Assembly (NCBI GenBank): GCA_023264995.1
Contig: JAHFUR010000013.1
Location: forward strand, 1 to 64,000
Source of the DNA: Acidimicrobiia bacterium
GTDB lineage: Bacteria; Actinomycetota; Acidimicrobiia; Acidimicrobiales; AC-14
Direction of reading: 5' to 3'
DNA length: 64,000 bases
In this document: piece after piece, positions 16,758 to 25,741 of the stretch
How the letters are laid out: every line of letters starts with the position of its first letter
Numbering within the stretch: the first letter of the stretch is position 1
Notes under the pieces: model-generated
Told to the model about the DNA's origin: nothing
The model's database searches: none
Seen by the model: the letters and a program-made list of their open reading frames with translations, nothing else
Translations under genes and position numbers: made by a program

Positions 16758-18098
16758 TCAGGTACCGGTGGCCGCCTCGGCGTCGTCGCCCGGCGGTCCG
16801 GACTCCATCCACGAGCGCAGGGCGCGGAACCCGTCGGTGTCGCGGATGTTGTCGAAGTTGTTGTCCTGGTCGAGCAGCGTCGTGTCGCGAAAGCCCTGCT
16901 CGACGGCCCGGTCGAGCCAGGCCAGGGCCGGCTCGGTCTCCCGGGCCAGCGCCCAGCTGCACGCCACGTTGTAGGCCACGAGGGGCCCGGGCTGCAGCTG
17001 GAAGAGGATGTCGCCGACCCGGGCCGCGTCGCGGAAGCGGGCGGCGTGGTGGAGCCCGAGCTGGAGGGCGCGGTACCCGTTGAGCTTGGGCACCCCGGGG
17101 CCGGCGGGGAGGAGCTGCAGCTCGTCGAGCACCCGGTCGAGCAGCCCGGCGGCACTGACCATGCGTGCCGCGATCATGGCGGCCACCACGTCGTCACACA
17201 TGACGAAGGCCGGCGCGATCTGCTCGGTCTGCTTGCCCTCGGCCAGCGCCACCATGCGCTGGACCAGCTGGCTGGTCCGCAGCGCCCCGCCGCGGAGGGC
17301 GGCGAGGGCGGCCTGGGCCTCTTCGGGCCGGCCCTCGGCCAGGTGGGCCCAGGCCGTCAGCTCGCCGGCGGTGACCTCCACCTCGAAGGAGCCACCCGCC
17401 TTGGCCACCGCCTCGACCTTCTCGAGGGCCTCGTGGTTGCGGCCCTGAAGAAGGTCGGCCCGGGCCTGGTCGAGCTGCTCGAGCTGGGGCCGGTCACGAT
17501 CGGAGCGGAGGGCGTTCAGGCTCTGGCTCCCGAACATGAAGCCGACGATCGCCATGAACGGCGCGTTCAGGTAGAGCCCGACCACGCCCAGGCCGGCGGC
17601 GCCGGCGAGAGACAGGTACTGGGCCGGGCGCAGCCCGAGCACGTCGGCGGCGACGTGGCCGCCGTCGAGGGGCAGGATGGGCAGGAGGTTGAACACCCCC
17701 CAGAAGATGTTCACCCAGATCAGGTCGTCGATCGCGGTCGTGACGATCTCGGAGTTGGACGAGACGACCTGCGACAGCGCCACGCCGATGGCAGCCGCCA
17801 GGAACCCGGCGCCCGGGCCGGCCAGCGTCACGACCAGCGACTTGCCCCGAGGCTGGACCGGGCCTCGGGTGACACCACCGAAACCGGTGAGGGTGACGGT
17901 GGGATGGGCGCCGAAGGACCGGTGGGCGGTGGCGTGGCCCAGCTCGTGGAGGAGGACCGAACCGCCCCCCACGACCATGAAGACCACGATGTAGACGCCG
18001 GTATGGCCGTTGGCCCACCCGAGGAAGCCCATGACCAGGAAGAAGATCGGCTCGACCCGCACAGGGATCCCGCTGACGCGGAACTGGAGGGTCTTCAT
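16758..18098 (-). CDS. site-2 protease-type M50 metalloprotease with C-terminal TPR-like region
   Basis: The 446-residue protein is a polytopic intramembrane protease. The zinc site HELGH is at residues 51-55 in a transmembrane helix, and the second metal ligand motif LPLDGG (Asp145) is in a later helix. After about residue 190 a soluble helical region begins with TPR-like repeats (LEQLDQARADLLQGRNHEAL, AWAHLAEGRPEEAQAAL, and later ALAWLDRAVEQGF). Such S2P homologs cleave transmembrane segments of anti-sigma factors or remodel membrane proteins. The TPR part probably recruits the substrate. It lies 25 bases beyond ctaG and may be co-transcribed with the oxidase operon. Confidence 0.82.
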   Translation of the reverse strand: MKTLQFRVSGIPVRVEPIFFLVMGFLGWANGHTGVYIVVFMVVGGGSVLLHELGHATAHRSFGAHPTVTLTGFGGVTRGPVQPRGKSLVVTLAGPGAGFLAAAIGVALSQVVSSNSEIVTTAIDDLIWVNIFWGVFNLLPILPLDGGHVAADVLGLRPAQYLSLAGAAGLGVVGLYLNAPFMAIVGFMFGSQSLNALRSDRDRPQLEQLDQARADLLQGRNHEALEKVEAVAKAGGSFEVEVTAGELTAWAHLAEGRPEEAQAALAALRGGALRTSQLVQRMVALAEGKQTEQIAPAFVMCDDVVAAMIAARMVSAAGLLDRVLDELQLLPAGPGVPKLNGYRALQLGLHHAARFRDAARVGDILFQLQPGPLVAYNVACSWALARETEPALAWLDRAVEQGFRDTTLLDQDNNFDNIRDTDGFRALRSWMESGPPGDDAEAATGT

Positions 18099-18123
18099 GG
18101 CCCCGCAGGCTACGCGCGATGCC

Positions 18124-19002
18124 TCAGCGGGTCGAGGGCGGCGCCAGCAGCTCCTGCTCGACGTCGTGCCAGTGCAGGACGTCGCCGGCGCTGGCCTTCT
18201 CCGCCTTTTCGCGCCGGTCCTCGCTGTCGTACCAGCGGAAGAACACGATGGCGATGATCAGCCACAGGTAGAGCCCGCCGACGATCTTCATGATCAGGCC
18301 GGCCGTCTGCTGGTCGGTGAGGGCGGAGATGCCCCAGAGACGGGGGAAGGTGGCGTAGATCTTGTAGAGCGGGTGGCTGTTGAAGGTGAGGAACGACGCC
18401 GGCACCGTGGGGACGATGGTCTGCAGGAACAGGTAGAGCATCTGCGCCGGCGGCTGGATCCGGCGGATCTCCGGCAGGGGGCTGGCGACGGGCATCCACA
18501 TGAGCACGGCCGAGCCGAGCAGCACGGCGTGGGCCACGAAGTGCAGGGGGTGGTGGCGCACGGTGGCCTCCACCACCAACGGCCAGTGGCTCAGGACCAG
18601 GATGATGTTGAACTGGACCAGCCCTGTCACCGGCCGGCTCAAAGCCCGGACCGCCCGGAGGCCCCTACCCCTGCCCAAAATGTTGCGTGCCATCCACGCC
18701 GGCGTGCCGGCCAGCAGCAGGAGGGCCACCACCATGGTCAGGAGCAGGTGCTGCACCATGTGGGCGCTGTAGAGGTAGCCCTCGGCCACGTCGTGCAGTG
18801 GCCAGTCCGAGGCCAGGAACATCACGCCCAGGGCGCCGGCGAAGGCCCGGACCTGGGCCGGGCTGACGACCTGCTCGCCGGGCCGCCGCGCCCGCTCCCG
18901 GCGGACCGAGAGGGCGTAGAGCACGGCGAGGGCGCCGATGATGCCCCAGACATCGAGGTGCGGGTGCCAGGGCGGGAACGGGACGGCAGCCGCGGGGATC
19001 AT
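18124..19002 (-). CDS. ctaG: CtaG-type cytochrome c oxidase assembly factor (caa3_CtaG family)
   Basis: The 292-residue polytopic protein has the caa3_CtaG pattern. There are seven or so transmembrane helices, a conserved SAHMVQHLLLTMVVALLLLA segment carrying His residues, LHFVAHAVLLGSAVL with further His residues, and a final basic/acidic cytoplasmic tail. The family is needed for maturation of caa3 oxidases and is thought to deliver copper or hold assembly intermediates; it is unrelated to the mitochondrial Cox11 that shares the name. It is the fifth gene of the ctaC-D-E-F-G cluster. Confidence 0.85.
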   Translation of the reverse strand: MIPAAAVPFPPWHPHLDVWGIIGALAVLYALSVRRERARRPGEQVVSPAQVRAFAGALGVMFLASDWPLHDVAEGYLYSAHMVQHLLLTMVVALLLLAGTPAWMARNILGRGRGLRAVRALSRPVTGLVQFNIILVLSHWPLVVEATVRHHPLHFVAHAVLLGSAVLMWMPVASPLPEIRRIQPPAQMLYLFLQTIVPTVPASFLTFNSHPLYKIYATFPRLWGISALTDQQTAGLIMKIVGGLYLWLIIAIVFFRWYDSEDRREKAEKASAGDVLHWHDVEQELLAPPSTR

Positions 19003-19012
19003 CTCCCTAGGG

Positions 19013-19366
19013 TCACCTGGTCCAGACGTGGAAGGTGGTCAGCACGATGGTGAAGCAGAAGAGGGCCAGGCCGATGCCGGCGATGAACAGGCGCCGGAAC
19101 AGGCGGCTGTCGAAGCGCAGGTGCATGAAGAAGGCGACGACGATGGCGAACTTGACGATCGAGAGGACGATGAGCAGCGGGGCCAGGAGGTCCTTCACCG
19201 CGTGCCAGTACGAGAGGAAGACCTCGACGCCGGTGATCACGGCCAGGATCAGGGCGATCTTGATGTACTGGGCGTCGCCCGGGTGCTCGTGGTGCGCCTC
19301 GGCCTCGTCGTGCCCGCCGGCCAGGACCGGGCCGGTGCCCTCGTGGGTGGTGGGGGGGCCGCTCAT
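19013..19366 (-). CDS. ctaF: cytochrome c oxidase subunit IV (CtaF-like)
   Basis: The 117-residue protein has a His/Glu-rich cytoplasmic N-terminus (HHEHPGD) and three transmembrane helices in the order seen in bacterial COX4/CoxD small subunits: YIKIALILAVITGVEVFLSY, LLAPLLIVLSIVKFAIVVAF and LFIAGIGLALFCFTIVLT. It is a non-catalytic subunit that stabilises the oxidase. Its ATG overlaps the ctaE stop by four bases, so it is co-translated with subunit III. Confidence 0.82.
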   Translation of the reverse strand: MSGPPTTHEGTGPVLAGGHDEAEAHHEHPGDAQYIKIALILAVITGVEVFLSYWHAVKDLLAPLLIVLSIVKFAIVVAFFMHLRFDSRLFRRLFIAGIGLALFCFTIVLTTFHVWTR

Positions 19367-19983
19367 GGGATGAGGTAGATGAGAGTGAAGATCACGATCC
19401 AGACCACGTCGACGAAGTGCCAGTACAGACCGACCAGCTCCACCGTCTCCGCTTTCGACGACGGCAGCTTGCCCCGCATCGAGAGGTTGTGCAGGGAGAG
19501 CAGCATCAGGACGCCGATGGTGACGTGGGCGCCGTGGAACCCGGTGAGCACGAAGAAGCTCGAGCTGAACAGGTTCACCCGCAGGTTCATGCCCTCGCGG
19601 ACGAAGACGGTGAACTCGTAGCACTGCCCGGCCACGAAGCTGGCCCCCAGCAGGGCGGTGGTCAGGAGCCAGATGCGGGTCAGCCGGTGGTCGCCCCGCT
19701 GGATGGCGGCCAGGGCCAGCACCATGGTCAGGCTGCTCATGAGCAGGACGAACGAGCTGACCGAGGTGTACGGGATGTCGAAGACATCCTTCGGCCGGAT
19801 CGTGCCCGGGAGGCTCTGGCCCTTGAAGAGCAGGTAGGTGGAGATCAGGGCGCCGAAGAGCAGGCACTCCGACCCCAGGAACGCCCACATCGCCACCTTC
19901 TCGTTGGTGAGACCGGTGGAGGTGGGGGGATGGACCGGGTCGACCCCGGCGTGGGAGCCAGGAGCCTCGGTGATCGTGCTCAT
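19363..19983 (-). CDS. ctaE: cytochrome c oxidase subunit III
   Basis: The 206-residue protein is the five-helix form of subunit III. It shows KVAMWAFLGSECLLFGALIS with the conserved acidic residue in the first helix, FFVLTGFHGAHVTIGVLMLL with two His residues and the closing GLYWHFVDVVWIVIFTLIYL. It supports the catalytic subunits I and II of the caa3 oxidase. ATGA overlaps on both sides link it with ctaD upstream and ctaF downstream. Confidence 0.92.
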   Translation of the reverse strand: MSTITEAPGSHAGVDPVHPPTSTGLTNEKVAMWAFLGSECLLFGALISTYLLFKGQSLPGTIRPKDVFDIPYTSVSSFVLLMSSLTMVLALAAIQRGDHRLTRIWLLTTALLGASFVAGQCYEFTVFVREGMNLRVNLFSSSFFVLTGFHGAHVTIGVLMLLSLHNLSMRGKLPSSKAETVELVGLYWHFVDVVWIVIFTLIYLIP

Positions 19984-21995
19984 GAGACCGGCACCGCCTC
20001 GTGCTCCTCGTGCTGGGGCAGGTCCTCGGGGGCCGTCGCCGGCTCGAGGGCCCAGGCGAACAGGCAGCCGAACTCCATCAGCCCGCCCAGGATGGCCACG
20101 GCCCAGGTCTTGTAGATCATGCCGTAGCAGATGACCGGCATGGCCAGGGCGGTGAGCAACGGCCAGTACGACGGCGACGGCATGTGGATGTGGGGCTCGT
20201 GCTCCTCGGCGTGGTCGCCGGCGTGCTCGTCGCCGTGCTCGTCGCTGTGCTCACCGTCGGCGGCGGGCTCGATGTCGGTGCTCGCCGACGCCGGCGCCTC
20301 GACCACCCGGCGGACGCTGCGCCCGTTCTCGTCCTCGGTGTACTTGCGGTGCCACAGTTCGTCCCGGCTGGTGACCAGCGGGATCTCCTTGAAGTTGTAC
20401 TCCGGCGGCGGCGACGGGATGGTCCACTCCAGCGTGCGGGCGTCCCAGGGGTCGTCGCCCACATCCTGGGGCTTGCGGTTCTTGATCACGTTGATGATGA
20501 ACGTGAGGATCGACAGGGCGATCACGAACGACCCGATGGTGGAGACCAGGTTCCACACGTCCCACCCGCGCCCGGACGGGTAGGTGTAGATGCGCCGGGG
20601 CATGCCCTGGAGCCCCAGGATGTGGAAGGGGCCGAAGGTCAGGTTGAACCCGAGCAGCATGAGCCAGAAGTGGATCTTGCCCAGCCGCTCGTCGAGCAGG
20701 CGGCCGGCGAACTTGGGGTACCAGTAGTAGATACCGCCGAACAGGCCGAACATGCTCCCGCCGAAGAGCACGTAGTGGAAGTGGGCGACGATGTAGTAGG
20801 TGTCGGTCTGCTGGGTGTCGGCGGGCACGACACCGTGGGTCACGCCCGACAGGCCACCGATGGTGAACATGGTCACGAACCCGATGGCGAAGAGCATCGG
20901 GGTGGGAAAGGACAGCTTTCCCTTCCACATGGTGCTGATCCAGTTGAAGATCTTCACGCCGGTCGGCACGGCGATGAACATCGTCGAGGCGCTGAAGGCG
21001 GAGACGGCCACGGGGCCGAGGCCGGTGGCGAACATGTGGTGGGCCCACACGCCCCAGCCCATGAACCCGATGGCGATCCCGGAGAACACCATGACCTGGT
21101 AGCCGAACAGGGGCTTGCGGGAGAACACCGGCAGGATCTCCGACACGATCCCCATGGCTGGGAGGATGAGGATGTACACCTCCGGATGGCCGAACATCCA
21201 GAACAGGTGCTGCCAGAGGAGTGGGTCGGAGCCGGCGGCCACGTTGAAGAAGTTGGTGGCGAAGAGCCGGTCGAAGCCGAGCAGGAACAGGGCGACGGTG
21301 ATGACCGGGATGGCGAAGAGCAGGAGGAACTGGGCCACCAGGCTCATCCACACGAAGATGGGCATGCGCATCAGGCTCATGCCCGGCGCCCGCATGTTGA
21401 TGACGGTGACGATCAGGTTGATGGCGCCGGTCAGCGACGCGATGCCGAGGATCTGGAGGCCGAACACCCAGAAGTCGATGTTGTGGCCCGGCAGGTTGCG
21501 GGTCAGCGGCACGTAGCCGAACCAGCCACCGTTGGGCGCCCCGCCCAGGAAGAAGCTGGAGTACATGAACAGCCCACCGGCCAGGAACACCCAGTAGCCC
21601 AGGGCGTTGATCCGGGGGAAGGCCACGTCGCGCGCCCCGATCATGATCGGGAGCAGGTAGTTGGCCAGGCCGGCCGACAGCGGCATGATGACCAGGAAGA
21701 TCATCGTGGTGCCGTGCATGGTGAACACCTGGTTGTAGGTGTCGGCCCGCAGGAACGTGTTGTCCGGGCTGCCCAGCTGGATACGCAGGAGCAGGGCCTC
21801 CATACCGCCGACCAGGAAGAAGAGGAAGGCGGTGACCGAGTACATGATGCCGATCTTCTTGTGATCGACGGTGGTCATCCACCCCCACAGGCCGTACACG
21901 CCGGTGTTGGTGGGCCGGCGGAGGAAACGGCTAGGAGCGCTCGGGGTCTGCTCGGGCGCCAACGCCTCGGGCCGCTGCGGGGTGACGATTGCCAT
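19980..21995 (-). CDS. ctaD: cytochrome c oxidase subunit I (canonical caa3-type), with His-rich C-terminal extension
   Basis: The 671-residue protein holds all redox ligands of a family A heme-copper oxidase. Low-spin heme His94 (FTMHG) and His407; CuB His270 with Tyr274 of the GHPEVY motif and His319-His320 (WAHHMF); heme a3 His405 (VAHFHYVL). The D-channel Asp is present (GARDVAFPR, Asp123). It reduces O2 to water and pumps protons. After the twelve-helix core, about 110 extra residues follow: an acidic/His-rich linker with repeated DEH/EEH units (about residues 595-625), then two hydrophobic segments, an arrangement resembling fusion of an additional small subunit. The ATG at 21995 is used. 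Confidence 0.95.
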   Translation of the reverse strand: MAIVTPQRPEALAPEQTPSAPSRFLRRPTNTGVYGLWGWMTTVDHKKIGIMYSVTAFLFFLVGGMEALLLRIQLGSPDNTFLRADTYNQVFTMHGTTMIFLVIMPLSAGLANYLLPIMIGARDVAFPRINALGYWVFLAGGLFMYSSFFLGGAPNGGWFGYVPLTRNLPGHNIDFWVFGLQILGIASLTGAINLIVTVINMRAPGMSLMRMPIFVWMSLVAQFLLLFAIPVITVALFLLGFDRLFATNFFNVAAGSDPLLWQHLFWMFGHPEVYILILPAMGIVSEILPVFSRKPLFGYQVMVFSGIAIGFMGWGVWAHHMFATGLGPVAVSAFSASTMFIAVPTGVKIFNWISTMWKGKLSFPTPMLFAIGFVTMFTIGGLSGVTHGVVPADTQQTDTYYIVAHFHYVLFGGSMFGLFGGIYYWYPKFAGRLLDERLGKIHFWLMLLGFNLTFGPFHILGLQGMPRRIYTYPSGRGWDVWNLVSTIGSFVIALSILTFIINVIKNRKPQDVGDDPWDARTLEWTIPSPPPEYNFKEIPLVTSRDELWHRKYTEDENGRSVRRVVEAPASASTDIEPAADGEHSDEHGDEHAGDHAEEHEPHIHMPSPSYWPLLTALAMPVICYGMIYKTWAVAILGGLMEFGCLFAWALEPATAPEDLPQHEEHEAVPVS

Positions 21996-22020
21996 CTCTA
22001 GAGGGCCCTCCTACGTGCAC

Positions 22021-23025
22021 TCATCGAAGCGTGTCCAGGTAGGCGATGAGCTTGGTGATCTCGTCCGGCGTGAGCGGGGCGCCCGGGATGACCATCTTGT
22101 TGCCGGGCTTGGCCGCCTGGGGGTTGCGCAGCCAGGTGCGGAGGTTGGAGTCGTTGTTGGCGAAGATGCTGCCGGCGAAGGTGGTGCGGGTGGCCAGGTG
22201 GGTCAGGTTGGGCCCGACCATGCCGGTGGACACGCCTTCGATGGTGTGGCAGCCGGCGCACCCCTTCTGGGCGAACAGCGCCGCCCCGTCCGCCGCCGGC
22301 GTGCCGGCGGCAGGGGTGACCGCGGCCGCCTTCTGGCCGGCGACCCAGGCGTCGAAGTCGGCCGGCGCCATGGCGATGGCCTTGGCCCGCATGTTGGCGT
22401 GGGAGGCGCCGCAGAACTCGGTGCACTGGCCGAGGTACTCGCCTGCCGCGTCGGCCTCCAGGTGCATGTGGTTGCTACGGCCGGGGACCACGTCGGTCTT
22501 CCCGGCCAGCGGCGGGATCCAGTAGCTGTGGATCACGTCGACGCTGTTCAGCGTGAGCTCGACCGGGCGGCCGACCGGCATGCGCAGCTCGTTGGCGGTG
22601 ACCACGCCGAGGTCGTCGTAGCGGTACTCCCACCAGAACTGGTGGCCGATCACGGTGACGTTGATGGCGTTGGTGGGCTTCTTGGACAGGTCGAAGATGG
22701 TGGCGATGGTCGGGACGGCCACGGCCAGCAGGATCAGGGCCGGGGCGAGGGTCCAGCCCACCTCCAGGCGGGTGTTCCCGTGGATCTGCTCAGGTTCCGG
22801 CGACCCCGGCTTGGACCGGAACTTGAAGATGGCGGTGAGCACCAGGCCCTCGACCAGGATGAAGACCAGGCCGGCCACGATGAACACAGGATTGATGAGG
22901 TGATCGATCTGGCGCGCGACAGGGCCTTTGGGCTCCAACGTGTCCTGAGGCGCGTTTTGGGCACACGCGGCCAAGAACAAGAAGAGGCTGGCGCTGAGGG
23001 CGGCCAAACGGCGGTTGCGTCGCAC
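22021..23025 (-). CDS. ctaC: cytochrome c oxidase subunit II fused to a cytochrome c domain (caa3-type)
   Basis: The 334-residue protein begins at a GTG and has a lipoprotein signal (LFLAAC, acylated Cys21). Two transmembrane helices follow, then the CuA cupredoxin domain with His166, Cys201, Glu203, Cys205, His209 and Met212 (CTEFCGASHANM), and after an Ala-rich linker a mono-heme cytochrome c domain (GCAGCH at 255-260, with a later Met as sixth ligand in KMVIPG). The fused heme c lets the enzyme take electrons without a separate cytochrome c. It is the first gene of the oxidase cluster, 25 bases before ctaD. Confidence 0.95.
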   Translation of the reverse strand: MRRNRRLAALSASLFLFLAACAQNAPQDTLEPKGPVARQIDHLINPVFIVAGLVFILVEGLVLTAIFKFRSKPGSPEPEQIHGNTRLEVGWTLAPALILLAVAVPTIATIFDLSKKPTNAINVTVIGHQFWWEYRYDDLGVVTANELRMPVGRPVELTLNSVDVIHSYWIPPLAGKTDVVPGRSNHMHLEADAAGEYLGQCTEFCGASHANMRAKAIAMAPADFDAWVAGQKAAAVTPAAGTPAADGAALFAQKGCAGCHTIEGVSTGMVGPNLTHLATRTTFAGSIFANNDSNLRTWLRNPQAAKPGNKMVIPGAPLTPDEITKLIAYLDTLR

Positions 23026-23084
23026 GGCACTTCCTACACTGTCGGGTGCGGCGCAGCCAGTCCAATCGGCGCCCCGGGAAAGGG

Positions 23085-24740
23085 TCAGCTCACGCCCGCC
23101 GGCACCCGGCCGGGGGCCGTCCCGGCGCCGGCCCGGCGCCGGAAGAGCCGGTTGCCGGCCAGCAGGGCCACGCCGGCCAGGGCCAGCCCCGCCGCCACCC
23201 CGCCGGCGGCCCAGGCCGCGGGCGAGCTGCCGTTCCCGGCCGAGCTGAACAGGTCGGCGGGGTCGGCCAGACGAGCCCGGGTGAAGTAGATGTCCTGGCT
23301 CTGGGTCAGCTCGGTGCCGTTGCGGGTGTCGTCCCAGGCCACGTACGCGGCCTGGTCACGGGACCCGATCCCGATCGGGCCGCGGATGCCCCCCTGTTGG
23401 GACACGCCGATGTGGCGGTCGATGGCCCGGTCGTTCAGCCGCAGGTTGGGCGCCCAGGTGAGGCCGCCGTCCACCGACGACGTGTAGTAGACGTCCTGGA
23501 AGATGTCCTTCTTGGCGTCGATGGTGAGGCCGGCGTCGTTGCGCCAGTCGTACCAGGCCACGTCGACCCGGCCGTTGGGCGCCACCGAGATCGAGGGGTA
23601 CAGCTCCGGGTAGTTCCACTTCCGCGCCCACTCGGCGTCGTTGATCTTGGCCGGCTGGCTCCACGTGCGGCCGCCGTCGGTGGAGCGGATGGCCGAGATC
23701 TGGACGGGGTCGCCGGCCGAGGACATGTTCTCCCACACCGCGTACAGGTTCCCGTTGGCCCGGTCGATGGCCATCCGGGGCACCCAGGTCCAGTCCGAGG
23801 TGGCCGTGGGGGTCGGCCCGGTGAAGATCGTGGCCTTGTCGTAGGTGCGGCCGCCGTCGCGCGACGTGGCCAGGTAGATGTGGGCCGGCGGGGCGACGCC
23901 CGTCCGGTCGTCACGGGTGCCGGCCCGGGAGTACTCGCCGAAGATGGCGAAGATCTCGCCCTTGTTGCCGGCGACCACCTGGGGCGGGGGCTTGACGCCT
24001 TCCACCGTGGGCGTCAGCTTCAGGCCGTCGCCCACGTTGACCGGGTCACCGAAGGTCCGCCCCCCGTCGGTGGACGTGGCCACGTAGACCCGCTCGACCA
24101 CGTCCCAGTAGTACAGCTTGTTCTGGAGGACGTTGGCGTTGAGCGCATAGGTGGCCCAGTTGGAGCCCCAGCCCACCGACACCCGCTTGGGGTTCGTGGG
24201 GTCGACGGCGATGGAGGGCACGGAGTCGACCCCGGCCTCCCCCTTGTCCAGGTTGGGGGCGATCCAGGGGAGGATCGTGGTGTCCCAGGTGCCCCCCAGG
24301 TCGCCCGAGCGGGCCAGGAAGACCCGGCTCTGCTTGGTGGTGGGGTTGAACCCGCTGAAGGCGTAGTACAGCGTCCCGTCGGGGCCGAAGGCCACGTCGA
24401 CCACCGGCCCGAAGGGGATGAAGGCGCAGTTGGGCCACTCGGCCGGGATGGCGGGCGAGGGCGTGGCCGCCCAGCTCAGGCCGGCGTTCGTCGACACGTA
24501 GACCGCGCACCGGCCCGAGAGGGCGTCGGCCTCGGCCAGGGCCACGATGCGGTCGTTCTTGGGGTCGACGGCGATCACCGGGGCGGTGTGGGCGCGGGAG
24601 GCGCCGGGGTCGGGCGTCACCTGCACCGCGGCGTCGACGGTGGCCGGCGGGGGGTCGACGGCGGCCCGGGCCGCGCCCAGCGGCGACACAGCCGCCACCC
24701 CGGCCACGAGCACACTCGCGACGGCCGTCCTGGTCCGCAT
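23085..24740 (-). CDS. secreted BNR/Asp-box (sialidase-like fold) propeller protein with C-terminal membrane anchor
   Basis: The 551-residue protein has a signal peptide (MRTRTAVASVLVAGVAAV, cleavage near residue 27). It carries repeated Asp-box units (STNAGLSW, STDGGRTF, SRDGGRTY, STDGGRTW, SVDGGLTW), one per propeller blade, and a C-terminal transmembrane helix near residues 505-530 followed by Arg residues. Asp-box propellers include sialidases and many binding proteins. The catalytic Arg triad, Tyr and Asp of true sialidases are not evident, so the enzymatic role is doubtful. The ATG at 24740 has a GGAGAGAGG ribosome-binding site. Confidence 0.75.
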   Translation of the reverse strand: MRTRTAVASVLVAGVAAVSPLGAARAAVDPPPATVDAAVQVTPDPGASRAHTAPVIAVDPKNDRIVALAEADALSGRCAVYVSTNAGLSWAATPSPAIPAEWPNCAFIPFGPVVDVAFGPDGTLYYAFSGFNPTTKQSRVFLARSGDLGGTWDTTILPWIAPNLDKGEAGVDSVPSIAVDPTNPKRVSVGWGSNWATYALNANVLQNKLYYWDVVERVYVATSTDGGRTFGDPVNVGDGLKLTPTVEGVKPPPQVVAGNKGEIFAIFGEYSRAGTRDDRTGVAPPAHIYLATSRDGGRTYDKATIFTGPTPTATSDWTWVPRMAIDRANGNLYAVWENMSSAGDPVQISAIRSTDGGRTWSQPAKINDAEWARKWNYPELYPSISVAPNGRVDVAWYDWRNDAGLTIDAKKDIFQDVYYTSSVDGGLTWAPNLRLNDRAIDRHIGVSQQGGIRGPIGIGSRDQAAYVAWDDTRNGTELTQSQDIYFTRARLADPADLFSSAGNGSSPAAWAAGGVAAGLALAGVALLAGNRLFRRRAGAGTAPGRVPAGVS

Positions 24741-24825
24741 GGCGCCACCTCTCTCCTCGGGCATCCCCCAGCCCGCTCCCACTATCGGAGATACGGGCCG
24801 TCCCGGCAATGGGTGTCGCCGGCAG

Positions 24826-25695
24826 TTACCGGCCGGCCACCGCCGGCGCATCGTGGGGATGGTCGAGGCCGGCGGCCCGGCCCCGGCCCCGGGGACCGGT
24901 GAGGGCGAAGACCACGGCGAACAGGGCCGCCCCCACCAGGACGATCGTGGCGCCCGACGAGACGTCGAGGTGGTAGCTGAGGATCATCCCGACGAAACCG
25001 CACGCCGCGCCGATGAGCGTCGACAGCCAGAGCATGCGGGCGAAGCTGTTGGTCAGCATGCGGGCCACGACGGGGGGGATGACCAGGATGGCGGCGATGA
25101 GCACCACGCCCAGGACCTTCATGGTGGCCAGGATCGACACCGACAGCAGGAGCATGAGCAGGGCGTCCATCCGCTCGGTGTTGACCCCCGACACGCCGGC
25201 CACCTCGGGGTCGAAGGTGGTGAACAGCAGCTTGCGGTAGAAGGCGAACACGACCACGCCGGCGGCGAGGGTCACGCCGGCCACCACCCACACGTCGGCC
25301 ACGGTGACGCCGAGCACGCTGCCGAAGATGGCCGCGTCGACGCTCTTGCGGACCTGGCCGTAGAGGCCGAGCAGGGCGATGCCGAAGGCGAACGAGGCGG
25401 TGGTGATCACCCCGATGGCCGCGTCCGACCCGATCAGCCGCCGGCGAGTGACCCGCCCGATGGCCAGCGCCGACGCCATGCCCCACAGGCCGGCGCCGAT
25501 GTAGAAGTTGAACGAGATCAGGGCCGAGGCCGCGGCGCCGCCGAAGATGGCGTGCGACAGGCCGTGGCCGATGTAGCTCATGCCCCGCAGGGTCACGTAG
25601 ACCCCTATCAGGCCGCAGAGGGCGCCGGCCATCGTCGCCACCATGAGCCCGTGCCGGAAGAAGGCGAACTGCAACGGCTCGGTGAGCCAGCTCAC
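24826..25695 (-). CDS. znuB: zinc/manganese ABC transporter permease (ZnuB family)
   Basis: The 289-residue protein has about eight transmembrane helices of the ABC-3 family. It includes the cytoplasmic coupling region around IGSDAAIGVITTASFAFG and the conserved ATMKVLGVVLIAAILVIPP segment. It ends in a short His-containing tail (LDHPHD). With the ATP-binding and substrate-binding subunits encoded upstream it imports a divalent metal, probably Zn given the adjacent Zur-like regulator. GTG is the start; 46 bases separate it from the ATPase stop. Confidence 0.85.
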   Translation of the reverse strand: MSWLTEPLQFAFFRHGLMVATMAGALCGLIGVYVTLRGMSYIGHGLSHAIFGGAAASALISFNFYIGAGLWGMASALAIGRVTRRRLIGSDAAIGVITTASFAFGIALLGLYGQVRKSVDAAIFGSVLGVTVADVWVVAGVTLAAGVVVFAFYRKLLFTTFDPEVAGVSGVNTERMDALLMLLLSVSILATMKVLGVVLIAAILVIPPVVARMLTNSFARMLWLSTLIGAACGFVGMILSYHLDVSSGATIVLVGAALFAVVFALTGPRGRGRAAGLDHPHDAPAVAGR

Positions 25696-25741
25696 GGGGC
25701 TCCCGCCCCGTGAATGCTCTCGGACCGGCCTCCCGGGCCGG

